DNA of 64,000 nt from an uncultured Nesterenkonia sp. (GCA_947494195.1 CANLUC010000003.1:1-64000), one strand, 5' to 3'; counted from the stretch's first letter, positions 33,646-43,262 are shown. Made by a program: numbers and translations. The notes: generated by a model not told the origin, from the letters alone.

Positions 33646-35021
33646 AGATCCCCGGCTCACGACTGCTCTGGCTGCTGCTCACGGCCACAGTGCTGGGCGC
33701 GGCCCTCTCCGTGCTGGCGGTCCAATGGTGCCGCATCAACGGCTGGGCCGACCCGGACCAGCACATTCACATGTGCTATTCGGACTTCTCCCTGCTGTTC
33801 AGCCAGCGCGGCCTGGGAGAGGGGCTCTTTCCCTTCGTCGATGACGTCCCGGCAGAGAAGGTGATGGAGTACCCGGTGCTGCTGACCATGGTGGCCGGGG
33901 TGCTCGCGCAGCTGGTCCCGGGAGAAGGCATCAGCGACGCGCGGATCCTCGCCTTCTACGACCTCAACCATGTGGCGGTGATCCTCTGCTGGATCGGGGT
34001 GGTGCTCGCCACGGCCTACTCCACGGCCGGGTGGCGCCGCCATGATGCGCTGATGGTGGCGCTGGCACCGGGGATCATCCTCTCGCTGTCCATCAACTGG
34101 GACATGTGGGCCGTCTTCCTCGGCGGGCTCGCGCTGCTGCTGTGGGGACGCTCGCATCCGCTCTGGGCGGGAGTGCTGATCGGCCTCGGCGCCGCCATGA
34201 AGCTCTATCCGCTCTTCTTCCTCGGCGCGATCCTGGTGCTGTGCGTGCGCAGCGGAAGGCTGCGCTCCTTCGCGCTCACCACCGGCGCCGCCGTCGTCAC
34301 CTGGCTGGCCGTCAATGTTCCCTTCATGCTGCTGCAGTTCGATCAGTGGGCGACCTTCTACCGGTTCTCCTCGGACCGCGACGTCAGCTTCTCCTCGGTC
34401 TGGCTGTTCTTCGGCTGGCTGCCGCTGGACGGGGCCGGGTTCTCGCTGCTCTCCAACGGACTGTTCCTGGTGTGCTGCCTGGGCATCGCCTACCTGACCT
34501 GGGCCGCACCCACACGGCCGCGGCTGGCGCAGATCTGCTTCCTGATCGTGGCGAGCTTCTTGCTGCTGGGCAAGGTCTACTCGCCGCAGTTCGTGATGTG
34601 GCTGATCCCGCTGCTGGTGCTGGCACGTCCCCGCGTGCGGGGTTATCTCATGTGGCAGGCGGCGGAGGTCTTCCACTGGGTCGCGGTCTGGATGATGAGC
34701 GCCAAGATCACCTCGGGAGGGGAGTTCGCCGGCGGCACCGAGCTGATCGACTGGGCCTACCACCTGGGCATCCTGGCCCATATGGCCACACTGATCTACC
34801 TGATGGTGCAGGTGATCCGCGAGATCCTGGATCCTGCGCGGGACATCGTGCGCAGCGAGCCGGGCCGGCCGGCCGCGGATGCGCGGAGCACAGCACAGCG
34901 GGGCACGACACAGCAGGACCTGGGCACCACCGACCCGCTGGCCGGAGTCACGCGAGGCCGCGAGGACGTGTTCGCTCTGCCGGGGCTGGGCCGCAGGACA
35001 TCCGTGAAGCTGCGCTGGTGA
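33642..35021 (+). CDS. GT87/DUF2029-type membrane glycosyltransferase
   Basis: The 459-residue protein has about ten helices. PDQHIHMCYSDFSLLF and MEYPVLLTMVAG lie in the first outer loop, and the acidic residues match GT-C catalytic sites. Related PimE- and Rv2181-like enzymes add mannose branches or further residues to phosphatidylinositol mannosides or lipomannan. The GTG overlaps the previous stop, so it is the third gene of a mannosyltransferase operon. The C-terminal 60 residues are low-complexity. Confidence 0.82.
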   Translation: MKIPGSRLLWLLLTATVLGAALSVLAVQWCRINGWADPDQHIHMCYSDFSLLFSQRGLGEGLFPFVDDVPAEKVMEYPVLLTMVAGVLAQLVPGEGISDARILAFYDLNHVAVILCWIGVVLATAYSTAGWRRHDALMVALAPGIILSLSINWDMWAVFLGGLALLLWGRSHPLWAGVLIGLGAAMKLYPLFFLGAILVLCVRSGRLRSFALTTGAAVVTWLAVNVPFMLLQFDQWATFYRFSSDRDVSFSSVWLFFGWLPLDGAGFSLLSNGLFLVCCLGIAYLTWAAPTRPRLAQICFLIVASFLLLGKVYSPQFVMWLIPLLVLARPRVRGYLMWQAAEVFHWVAVWMMSAKITSGGEFAGGTELIDWAYHLGILAHMATLIYLMVQVIREILDPARDIVRSEPGRPAADARSTAQRGTTQQDLGTTDPLAGVTRGREDVFALPGLGRRTSVKLRW

Positions 35022-35102
35022 TCGGCGCCAGCCGGGCTGCGTCACGGATCCGTGCGCGCGAGGCCTCGCCGCTGAGGCGTCGGACGTCGGGGGTGGTCTC
35101 CG

Positions 35103-36086
35103 ATGCTTGAGATGCTCGAGGTCATCGGCCCGATGTTCCTGGTGATCGCCGTCGGGTTCGCCGCCGGATTCATCCCGAGGTTCCGTGCAGGTCAGGACCA
35201 CCTCAACGGCTTCCTCTTCTACTTCGCGCTGCCGACCTTCATCTACACCGCCATGGTCACCGCGCCGCCGAGCGCAGGCTTCCCGGTTCTGGCGGTGGTG
35301 ATCGTCGCCGTCGTCACGCCGCTGGTCTCAGTGGGGCTGTACTACGCGAGCTTTCTGCTGGGTCCGCAAGCGCGCGACGGCGCGGCGGCGACCTCGCTGG
35401 CCGGCAGCTTCGGCAATGTCGGGTACTTCGGCATCCCGGTGGCGATCAGCGTGCTGGGTCCGGAGGCCGGACTCGCGGCAGGCATCATCCACATGCTGCA
35501 CAATCTGATCTACCTCAACGGCTACCCGCTGGTGCGCACGGTGGTGGCATCCCGCGCAGCGCCGGGCCCGGAGCGTGCGGGCGGTGTGGCGGAGCTGCTG
35601 CGCCGGCAGATCGCGCCGATCCTCAAGCGTGCGCTGTTGATGAATCCGGTGTTCATCTCCATGGCACTGGCCCTGCTGGTGGTCTTCAGTCCGCTGCGGC
35701 TGCCTGCCGCCATCGATGAGTCGGTGGGGCTGCTGGGCCAGACCGCGGTCCCGCTGGCGCTGTTCTGCGTAGGTCTGGCGCTGCATCCGGCCATCGAGGG
35801 CATCCGCAGCGGGGGAGTGCCCAAACGATCCATCGCGCTGGGCACCCTGGGCAAGATCCTGCTGCTCCCCGTGCTGACCTGGCTGGCGGTGCTGCCCTTC
35901 TATGACCAGCTCGGGCGGGTCTGGGCCGGCACGTTGATCATCATTGCGGCGATGCCCTCCTCGACCACCGTCTACGTCTTCACTCAGCAGTATGAGGGCG
36001 ACGGTCGGTTGGCAGCATCGATCCTGGTGACCAGCACGTTGGCGTGTCTGCTCACGCTCCCGCTGCTGGCTGAGCTGCTGCTCTGA
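35103..36086 (+). CDS. AEC-family (auxin efflux carrier-like) transporter
   Basis: This 327-residue membrane protein has about ten helices in two halves. The first-half FNVGYFGIPV-like segment (GSFGNVGYFGIPVAI) and the second-half AAMPSSTTVYVFTQQY are AEC signatures; bacterial members move malate, malonate or other dicarboxylates and amino acids. The start is uncertain because no strong ribosome site precedes ATG 35103. Its last 35 bases overlap the 3' end of the convergent CydC gene. Confidence 0.88.
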   Translation: MLEMLEVIGPMFLVIAVGFAAGFIPRFRAGQDHLNGFLFYFALPTFIYTAMVTAPPSAGFPVLAVVIVAVVTPLVSVGLYYASFLLGPQARDGAAATSLAGSFGNVGYFGIPVAISVLGPEAGLAAGIIHMLHNLIYLNGYPLVRTVVASRAAPGPERAGGVAELLRRQIAPILKRALLMNPVFISMALALLVVFSPLRLPAAIDESVGLLGQTAVPLALFCVGLALHPAIEGIRSGGVPKRSIALGTLGKILLLPVLTWLAVLPFYDQLGRVWAGTLIIIAAMPSSTTVYVFTQQYEGDGRLAASILVTSTLACLLTLPLLAELLL

Positions 36087-37734
36087 GCTGTCCCTGGTCG
36101 ATCTCGTAGACGGTGTCCACGTGGCGCAGCACGGCGCTGCGATGGGCGATCATGATCACGGTGGCACTCGTCGCGTCCGGCATCCGACGCAGAATCTCCG
36201 CCTGGGTCAGCGGGTCCTGAGCGGAGGTGATCTCATCCAGGATGAGCACCAGGCTGCCCCGCAGGTACCCGCGCGCCAACGCCAGCCGCTGAGCCTGACC
36301 GCCGGAGAGCCGCGCCCCTTCGGCGCCGAGCTCGGTGTCCAGACCGTCGGACATCGCGTTGATGTCACCGTCCAGGCAGGCGGCGCGGCAGGCGGCGAGG
36401 ATCTGCTCCTCGGTCGCGGCGGGGCTGCCGAGCAGCAGGTTCTCGCGGATCGTCCCGCCGACCAGGACCGGGCGCTGTTCGACCACAGTGATTGCTTCGC
36501 GCAGCGAGCGCAGCGAGAGCTCGCGGACATCGGTCCCAGCGAGCTGGACCTGACCCTGCTGGGGGTCCCAGACCCGGGTCAGCAGGGAGGCGAGCGTGGA
36601 CTTGCCCGAGCCGCTCACGCCGACGACGGCGGCCACCTCACCCGGTTCGATGCGCAGCTCCACGCCGCTGAGCACCTCGCGGTCGGTGCTCGGATAGCCG
36701 AAGCTCACCCCGCGGAAGCGGACCGAGGCCGCGCCTGGGTGCTCGGGATGCACCATCACGGGCTGGGTCGGCTCGACGACGGCGGGCGGGCTCTCCTCGA
36801 GATCGCGCAGATTCCCCGCCGAAGCCAGCGCTGCCGGAAGCGAGATGCCCAGCGCCTCGACCGCCGAGAGCGCCGGGGCGGTGCCCGGCACCAGGGCCAG
36901 CACCACGAGGAGCTCGGTCCACCCGATCTCGTCTGCGCGCACCAGGGGCAGTCCCAGGAGCAGGACCGTGAACAGCGCAACCACCTGCCAGCCCTGTCCG
37001 GCTGCGGCCCGCAGCCCCTGCATCACCGAGGCTCCGCGGGCGCTGGATCCCAGCTGCTCGCCCAGCTCATCGACTCGCTGGGCGCGCTGTTCCTGGGCAC
37101 CGAAGATGGTGATCTCGCTGCGTCCGCGGAGGTCATCGCTGACCTCCTGGGCCAGCGAGCCACGGGTGCGGACCCCAGTGACGCTGGTGGTGCGGCTGCT
37201 GCGCCTGCCGATGCCGATGAGCGCGGCCGCGGCGGCGAGGTAGATCATCAGCAGCGCGATGCCCATGCCGGCGCCGGCGAGCATGGAAGCCAGCCCCACG
37301 GCAGCCAGTGGCAGCAGCACCGCGGTGATGACCGGGGCGAGCGTGTGCGCGAAGAACACCTCCACCCGGTCCACATCGCGGGTCGCGCTCGAGAGCAGCC
37401 GACCGCTGCCGCGCGCGGCGGTCACTGCCGGAGCCAGCGGGATGAGCTTCTCGTAGAGCCTGAGCCGCAGCTGCTCCAGCAGCGCGAAGGCCGCGGTGTG
37501 TCCCGAGAGCTGCTCGGCGTAGCGGGTGAGCCCCTTCGCCAGCGCCAGTCCGACCATCACCGCGATCACGGTTCCCAGTCCGGGGACGCTCAGGCCCTCG
37601 GCGAGCCGGCCGACGAGCCAGGCGGGGAAGACCAGCAGCGCCGCCGCGCAGAGCAGAGTCAGTGTGCGCGCTGCAGCGGAGAGCGCCAGCAGCCCGGCGG
37701 ACTCCCGGGCCATGGACAACAGAGGGCCGATCAT
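36052..37734 (-). CDS. cydC: Thiol-reductant ABC exporter subunit CydC
   Basis: This 560-residue half transporter combines a six-helix membrane domain (residues 1-310) with an ATPase carrying Walker A VVGVSGSGKST, signature RLSGGQAQRLALA and Walker B LILDEITSA. With CydD it would export glutathione-like thiols or haem to the periplasmic side, supporting cytochrome bd assembly. The start overlaps the CydD stop by 4 bases. No cydAB genes are nearby. Confidence 0.85.
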   Translation of the reverse strand: MIGPLLSMARESAGLLALSAAARTLTLLCAAALLVFPAWLVGRLAEGLSVPGLGTVIAVMVGLALAKGLTRYAEQLSGHTAAFALLEQLRLRLYEKLIPLAPAVTAARGSGRLLSSATRDVDRVEVFFAHTLAPVITAVLLPLAAVGLASMLAGAGMGIALLMIYLAAAAALIGIGRRSSRTTSVTGVRTRGSLAQEVSDDLRGRSEITIFGAQEQRAQRVDELGEQLGSSARGASVMQGLRAAAGQGWQVVALFTVLLLGLPLVRADEIGWTELLVVLALVPGTAPALSAVEALGISLPAALASAGNLRDLEESPPAVVEPTQPVMVHPEHPGAASVRFRGVSFGYPSTDREVLSGVELRIEPGEVAAVVGVSGSGKSTLASLLTRVWDPQQGQVQLAGTDVRELSLRSLREAITVVEQRPVLVGGTIRENLLLGSPAATEEQILAACRAACLDGDINAMSDGLDTELGAEGARLSGGQAQRLALARGYLRGSLVLILDEITSAQDPLTQAEILRRMPDATSATVIMIAHRSAVLRHVDTVYEIDQGQLRAAAQPAAGA

Positions 37735-39515
37735 CGGTGTTCCCCCTCTCCTGCGGTGGCCTCGGCGTAGTAGCCGCTCTGCCGGAGCAGACCATCAGGG
37801 CTGCCCAGCGCCGCCGGACGCCCCGAGTCCAGGACCAGCACCTGATCGGCCCACCGCGTGGTGGCGAGGCGGTGGGCGATGACGACCAGCGTGCGTTCTC
37901 CGGCCAGTGCCTGCAGCGATTCATCCACCAGTCGTTCGGCGCGTCGGTCGAGATCCGCCGTCGGCTCGTCGAAGATCAGCAGCTGCGCATCGGAGAGCAG
38001 CGCCCGGGCGATCGCCAGCCGACGGATCTGGCCCCCAGAGAGGGAGCCGCCGTCTTCTCCGACCTGGGTGGCCAGGCCTCGCTGCTTGGCTGCGATCTCA
38101 GCGGCCAGTCGGGCCTTCTCCAGCGCGTCCAAGAGTTCCTCGTCGGTGGCTTCGGGACGCGCGAGGCGCAGGTTCTCGGCCACCGTCCCGGAGAAGAGGA
38201 AGGGCTTCTGCGCCACCGTGACCGCGGCCCGTTGAAGATCTCGTGGATCTGCCTCGCGTCCATCAAGAAGCAGACGCCCCGAGGCCGCTGGGAGCAGTCC
38301 CTGGAGGAGCCCCGCCATAGTGGACTTTCCTGCTCCCGAGGGTCCGACCACCGCGAGAGTGCTGCCGCGGGGGAGGTCCAGAGTCAGCCCGCTCAGCACG
38401 CTGGAGCCCCCGCGCTCCACGCTCAGGGATTCCAGCCGCACCAGCGGGTGGACTGTATCGGGGGTTTCCTCCGTCGGAGCAGAGACAGCGGTGCCGGTGG
38501 TGTGGGTGTCGATGGGCGGCGTCGTCAGGATCTGGGTGAACATCCCCTGCTGCGTGCGTCCGGCCATGGCGACGTAGAAGGACCGGCCGAGCTTGTCGAT
38601 GGGCTCATAGAGCAGCGTGGCCAGCAGGACGACGGCGAGGAAGTCTCCCGCCGAGATCGCCCCGCCCTGGAAGCGCCACAGGGCCAGCGCCACGGTGGCG
38701 GTGATCATCACCAGCGAGAAGAGTGCATCGTTGACCAGGATCATCAGCTGGCTGCGCCGCAGCAGGGCCACGGCCTGCACGCGCAGCGCCGCGGCCGCCT
38801 CCGCCACGGTCCTGCGTCCGGTGTCCTCGGCGCCGAGCAGCACCAGCCCGCCCAGGGACCGCAGGACCTCCTGGAACCTGCCTGTGGCTGCCCCGGCAAG
38901 GCGGCGGTACTGCGCCGTGGGCCCGCGGAAGCGTGCCAGGAAGAATCGGACGAGCAGCGGGACCAGCAGCACCAGCACCAGCAGCACCACCGCGATCAGC
39001 GGGTCCACGATCAGGCCCAGGGCCAGCAGCACCAGCGCCGGGGCGGTGAAGGCCGCCAGTGCGGGGCCGAGGAACTCGGCGCGATACTCGGCGATCCGCT
39101 CCACCCCGCCGGTGAGCAGCTCGGCCTCGCCGGTGCCGGGACGAGCACCGCCATGACCTCCGCCGTCGCGCGCCCCGCCATGGCCTCCGCCGTCGCGACC
39201 TGGGGCCGGTGCGCTGGTCGCCGCAGGATCACGGTGCAGCACGGCTCGGATTCCGCTGCCTCGCCAGAGCTGCTCCTCGGCCGCCCGGAGTCTGGGCGGC
39301 AGCGCTGCGGCGATGCCGGAGCACACCACCGCCACAGCACCCGCGGCGGCCCCAAGGATCATTGCCGCGGAGCTGTCGCTGCCTGCGACTGCCTCGTCGA
39401 GCACTCGCCCCAGCGCGAGGAAGAGGGTCGCCAGCGCAATCGTCCGGATCCATTGCAGCACCGTGGCGACCCAGGCGCGCGGGGGCATATCTCGCAGAAG
39501 CACGTCCCTGATCAT
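37731..39515 (-). CDS. cydD: Thiol-reductant ABC exporter subunit CydD
   Basis: This 594-residue half transporter has six membrane helices followed by an ATPase (Walker A VVGPSGAGKST, signature SLSGGQIRRLAIA, Walker B LLIFDEPTADLD). Near residues 105-125 it carries an unusual Gly/His-rich stretch made of two copies of RDGGGHGGA, which lies in the cytoplasmic loop between helices 2 and 3. The start overlaps the stop of the SGNH hydrolase gene, so the three genes form one unit. Confidence 0.85.
   Translation of the reverse strand: MIRDVLLRDMPPRAWVATVLQWIRTIALATLFLALGRVLDEAVAGSDSSAAMILGAAAGAVAVVCSGIAAALPPRLRAAEEQLWRGSGIRAVLHRDPAATSAPAPGRDGGGHGGARDGGGHGGARPGTGEAELLTGGVERIAEYRAEFLGPALAAFTAPALVLLALGLIVDPLIAVVLLVLVLLVPLLVRFFLARFRGPTAQYRRLAGAATGRFQEVLRSLGGLVLLGAEDTGRRTVAEAAAALRVQAVALLRRSQLMILVNDALFSLVMITATVALALWRFQGGAISAGDFLAVVLLATLLYEPIDKLGRSFYVAMAGRTQQGMFTQILTTPPIDTHTTGTAVSAPTEETPDTVHPLVRLESLSVERGGSSVLSGLTLDLPRGSTLAVVGPSGAGKSTMAGLLQGLLPAASGRLLLDGREADPRDLQRAAVTVAQKPFLFSGTVAENLRLARPEATDEELLDALEKARLAAEIAAKQRGLATQVGEDGGSLSGGQIRRLAIARALLSDAQLLIFDEPTADLDRRAERLVDESLQALAGERTLVVIAHRLATTRWADQVLVLDSGRPAALGSPDGLLRQSGYYAEATAGEGEHR
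39150..39197. repeat. Two 21-base direct repeats inside cydD
   Basis: The two copies (39150-39170 and 39177-39197) differ at one base and have a 27-base period, encoding two copies of a nine-residue Gly/His unit in CydD. This is a recent in-frame duplication. Confidence 0.7.
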
Positions 39516-40675
39516 TGCAGGTTCAGCGGACCCCCGGGGGCCAGTGCAACATTTGCGAAGCGTTCCCCGATGCGGCGCTGGGCCGCGCTGCCCGGGTGCA
39601 GGTGATCGCGCAGCGGGAGCTCCGCCTCATCGGCCGGGCCGAAGAGCTCAAGCCCGTCCAGGAAGTGGAGATGCGGGTCTGTGTCCATGCGCTGATCCGC
39701 GATCTGGCGCAAGGTGCTCCGCACCACCTGCAGGGTGAGCCTGCCCTGGCTCACATCGTCCGGGTCTCCAAGGGCAGAGTAGCGGGGTCCCGAGTCGGGC
39801 TCTTCGAAGCGCAGCGGCCCCGGTGTGGTCTCCTGGATCCTGCAGTGCAGCGGGGACATCAGCAGCAGCGGCGTGTGGGAGTGCCGACCCTCGCGGATGG
39901 TGTCGAGGAATCCGTGCACCGCCGGCACGAAGGTGCGCAGCCGCATCGCGTCCTCGTTCACGATGTTGATCCCCAGCTTCACGCTGATGACGTCCGCCTC
40001 CGCTGAGCGGATGGTGCGGGCGGTGAAGGGGTCCAGCATGGCCTGACCCGAGAGCGCCAGGTTGGCCAGCTCCACCCCGGCGGTCGCCGCAGCCACGGCG
40101 GGCCAGGTTCCGGTGGGGTGGGCGGCGTCGAAGCCGTGACTGATGGAGCTGCCGTGGTGCAGCCAGCGCGTCTGCGAGCCCGCCGGGCTCGGGTGGACCT
40201 CTGCGTCGGAGGACAGGCTGACCAGTTCGGTGGTCTCGTTGTGCGGCAGCCAGATCTGCACCTGGTGTTCTCCGGCGGGGAGGTGGGGCACCTGCAGCTG
40301 GGCATCGGTGCCTGTGGCGGTGGTGACCTTCCCGGTGCCGCGATCGGTGCGCACGGTGGTCCCAGCGTCTTTGCCGGGGGAGGGGAGGCGGGCGAAGAGT
40401 GCGCCGTCGACGAGCACGTCATAGAAGGCCTGGGGCACGGCCGCGCCTGCAGAGATTCGCCGGGTCGGGTGTGTGCGAAGCACCAGCGAGGTCGCGGCGG
40501 TGCGGAGGTCCAGGCGGACTCCAGCTGATTCTCCCGCCACACGTGCCACGGCAGGATCGAAGCTCTGTCCACGCGCCCAGCGGGGGAGCCGCCACGGCAT
40601 CAGCCCGCGCGCGGTGGACTCGTATTCCAGCGCGCCGCGCAGCAGCGGGACCAGGTCGACGTCGTGAATCTCCAT
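39512..40675 (-). CDS. SGNH/GDSL-type hydrolase
   Basis: The 387-residue protein has an N-terminal beta-sandwich domain (about residues 1-150) and a C-terminal SGNH esterase domain. The nucleophile block is HHGSSISHGFDA, the Gly/Asn blocks are ALSGQAM and KLGINIV, and the Asp-His pair is RDHLHPGSAAQRR. It is probably an esterase acting on acylated carbohydrates. No signal peptide is seen. ATG 40675 follows GGAGGGAC; the frame runs to 40720 without a better start. Confidence 0.85.
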   Translation of the reverse strand: MEIHDVDLVPLLRGALEYESTARGLMPWRLPRWARGQSFDPAVARVAGESAGVRLDLRTAATSLVLRTHPTRRISAGAAVPQAFYDVLVDGALFARLPSPGKDAGTTVRTDRGTGKVTTATGTDAQLQVPHLPAGEHQVQIWLPHNETTELVSLSSDAEVHPSPAGSQTRWLHHGSSISHGFDAAHPTGTWPAVAAATAGVELANLALSGQAMLDPFTARTIRSAEADVISVKLGINIVNEDAMRLRTFVPAVHGFLDTIREGRHSHTPLLLMSPLHCRIQETTPGPLRFEEPDSGPRYSALGDPDDVSQGRLTLQVVRSTLRQIADQRMDTDPHLHFLDGLELFGPADEAELPLRDHLHPGSAAQRRIGERFANVALAPGGPLNLQ

Positions 40676-40755
40676 GCTGTCCCTCCGCCGGCGCACCTCG
40701 GCGGCGCGGCCCGAATTCAACTGCTGTTCACTTTGCTGTTCCAGGGTATGCGGTG

Positions 40756-42006
40756 ATGACCCAGCCCCCGCAGACCCCCTCCGACGACGCCGACGCCGTC
40801 GACTCCTCTGCCCCCCGCCACCCGGGGACCGTGATCGAAGTCTTTCTGGTGTTTCTGCGCCTGGGCCTCACTTCTTTCGGGGGGCCGGTGGCTCACCTCG
40901 CCTATTTCCGCGAAGCCTTCGTGACGCGCCGCCGGTGGCTCACCGAGAAGGCCTATGCGGACCTGGTGGCGCTGTGCCAGTTTCTGCCAGGACCCGCCTC
41001 CAGCCAGGTGGGCATGGCACTGGGGCTGCAGCGCGCCGGCTACGCCGGGATGGCCGCAGCCTGGTTCGCCTTCACCCTGCCCTCGGTGCTCCTCCTGGTC
41101 GCGTTCGCGTTCTGGGTCCAGAACGCCGGTGACCTGGCCGAGGCCGGCTGGATCCAGGGACTCAAGGCGGCCGCCGTCGCGGTCGTGGCCCATGCAGTGA
41201 TCGGGATGGCCCGCGCCCTCACGCCCGATGCGCCGCGAGCCAGCATCGCGGCGGGGGCCATGGTCCTCGTGCTGCTCGTGCCGCACCCCTTCATCCAAGT
41301 GGCGGCGATCCTCGCCGCCGGTCTGGCAGGGGCGCTCTGGCTGCGCGCGCCGGAGTCCGGCCCCGAGGAGCAGGACGCGTTCACCGTCCGGGTCTCGCGC
41401 CGTGTCTCGGTCACCGCGCTGGCCCTGTTCCTCATGCTGCTGCTGGCACTGCCCCTGCTGGCAGCTCTCAGCGGCAGCGCCTGGGCGACGGCGGCTGACT
41501 CCTTCTACCGTGCCGGTGCTCTGGTGTTCGGCGGAGGTCACGTGGTGCTGCCGCTCCTGCAGTCCGAGACGGTCCCGCAGCTGGTCGACGCCGAGGTGTT
41601 CCTGGCCGGCTACGGGGCGGCTCAAGCAGTGCCAGGACCGCTGTTCACCTTCGCCGGGTTTCTGGGCGCCTCCGGCGGAGCGGGCGTGTCAGGGTTGGCC
41701 GGGGCGGGGCTCGCCGTCGCCGCGATCTTCCTCCCCGCGGCGCTGCTGGTCCTTGCGGCCGTGCCGTTCTGGGAGCGCCTGCGCAGCAACTCCCGTGCCC
41801 AGCGGGTGCTGCTCGGCGTCAACGCGGGGGTGGTCGGCATCCTGGCGGCAGCCCTGTACACCCCAGTGTTCACGGTGGGGGTGCTCGAGGTGGGCACCAC
41901 TGCGCTGGTGCTGGCGGTGCTCGCGTTCGTGGCGCTGAACAGCTGGCGGGCGCCGGCCTGGGCCGTGGTCATCGCAGCAGGAGTGCTGGGCTGGGCGGTG
42001 CTCTGA
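40756..42006 (+). CDS. chrA: Chromate transporter (ChrA family, two-domain)
   Basis: The 416-residue membrane protein is built from two homologous CHR halves. The first begins RLGLTSFGGPVAHLAYFREAF and the second carries AGALVFGGGHVVLPLLQSE and GYGAAQAVPGPLFTFAGFLG, the canonical signatures. It exports chromate or takes up related oxyanions. ATG 40756 is preferred, with GTG 40753 as an alternative. It diverges from the SGNH gene. Confidence 0.93.
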   Translation: MTQPPQTPSDDADAVDSSAPRHPGTVIEVFLVFLRLGLTSFGGPVAHLAYFREAFVTRRRWLTEKAYADLVALCQFLPGPASSQVGMALGLQRAGYAGMAAAWFAFTLPSVLLLVAFAFWVQNAGDLAEAGWIQGLKAAAVAVVAHAVIGMARALTPDAPRASIAAGAMVLVLLVPHPFIQVAAILAAGLAGALWLRAPESGPEEQDAFTVRVSRRVSVTALALFLMLLLALPLLAALSGSAWATAADSFYRAGALVFGGGHVVLPLLQSETVPQLVDAEVFLAGYGAAQAVPGPLFTFAGFLGASGGAGVSGLAGAGLAVAAIFLPAALLVLAAVPFWERLRSNSRAQRVLLGVNAGVVGILAAALYTPVFTVGVLEVGTTALVLAVLAFVALNSWRAPAWAVVIAAGVLGWAVL

Positions 42007-42088
42007 AGGACGCACGCCGCCCCGTCCGTACCGGGAGGGGGTACAGTTTTGAGGTACCTGATCGCCCGGGCTAGGAGGACCCTCCCGC

Positions 42089-43249
42089 ATGCTGAGCTCC
42101 CAGGCTCGCGGACTGAGTCGCCTCTACGCCCTTGATGTGGCGAGGGCGCTGGCGATCTTCGGCATGATCATCGTCAATGTCGGACCGTACAACACTGACG
42201 GCTGGGCCTCCTGGATCGTGCGCGGGCTTAACGGGCGGGCATCCATCCTCTTCGTCGTCCTCGCCGGCATCGGGGTCACCTTCCTGGCGCGCCGATCCCT
42301 GACCAAGGGCATCACCCGGCGCAGCACGCTGCTCTGGCGCGGCCTGCTGCTCCTCGCGCTGGGACTCGCGCTGCAGACGCTCGATCACGGGGTCAACGTC
42401 ATCCTCCCCACCTACGCTGCGCTGTTCTTCCTGGCGGCGTTCATGGTGAAGATGTCCACGCGATGGCTGTTCTGGTCCGCCACGGCCTCCGCGCTGCTCG
42501 GCCCGGTGCTCTGGATCCTCACTCGTCAGTCCACTGACTTCCATATCGAACCTGCGCAGCTGGGCGACTCGCCGTTCCAGATCGTGGCGGCGATCCTCGT
42601 CTCGGGTCCCTATCCGCTGGTCGTATGGATCGCGCCGTTCTTCCTGGGGGTGTGGATCGGCCGGCAGCCGCTGGGCAACATCAAGGTCCAGCGACGGCTG
42701 CTCTACGTCGGGGCGATCGCCGGGTTCGGGGCCTTCGGACTGTCCCAGCTGCTGGTGCGGATCCTCGGTCAGCCAGACACCAGCGATGTGGACTTTGACC
42801 GGCTGATCTCCGCCGTCGGGCATTCACAGATGCCGCTGTGGCTGATCAGCGCCAGCGGCACCGCAGTGATGCTGCTGGGGATCCTGCTGATCGTGGTGCC
42901 GTACTTCAGCCAGCGCATCCGACTGCTCGTGGCCGTGGGCCAGATGCCGCTCACCGCCTATACGGCCCATCTGGTGATCATCGCCCTGCTGATCTACCCC
43001 GGCCCGCAGGACCCCCTCGAGGGGCTGCTGATCAGCTGCGCGATCATGCTGGGGCTGGTCCTCTTCGCCGTCGTCTGGATCGCCAACCTCCGCTATGGGC
43101 CGCTGGAGGCCCTGCTGCGCAAGGCCCCGACCTTCCTACGAGTGCACTATCGACTGCCCGAACGCCACCGCCGACGGCAGCACGCCCGCGCCTACCCCCG
43201 GCGGGCCAAGCCCGGAACATCCATGGAGCAGAAGCCGACGCCTTCCTGA
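42089..43249 (+). CDS. DUF418/DUF1624-like membrane protein
   Basis: The 386-residue polytopic protein opens with RLYALDVARALAIFGMIIVNVGPY, the conserved first-helix block of DUF1624/heparan-alpha-glucosaminide acetyltransferase-like proteins. MPLTAYTAHLVIIALLIY near residue 290 is the DUF418 signature. Members are thought to acylate envelope sugars, but activity is not established. AGGAGG supports the start. A short gap leads to the gamma-glutamyltransferase gene. Confidence 0.82.
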   Translation: MLSSQARGLSRLYALDVARALAIFGMIIVNVGPYNTDGWASWIVRGLNGRASILFVVLAGIGVTFLARRSLTKGITRRSTLLWRGLLLLALGLALQTLDHGVNVILPTYAALFFLAAFMVKMSTRWLFWSATASALLGPVLWILTRQSTDFHIEPAQLGDSPFQIVAAILVSGPYPLVVWIAPFFLGVWIGRQPLGNIKVQRRLLYVGAIAGFGAFGLSQLLVRILGQPDTSDVDFDRLISAVGHSQMPLWLISASGTAVMLLGILLIVVPYFSQRIRLLVAVGQMPLTAYTAHLVIIALLIYPGPQDPLEGLLISCAIMLGLVLFAVVWIANLRYGPLEALLRKAPTFLRVHYRLPERHRRRQHARAYPRRAKPGTSMEQKPTPS

Positions 43250-43262
43250 GGGAGACGAAATC

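Noticed and set aside
42040-42060. GGTAC...GTACC inverted repeat before the DUF418-like gene
   Set aside because: The arms are only five bases long around a nine-base loop, with no other supporting feature; chance is likely.
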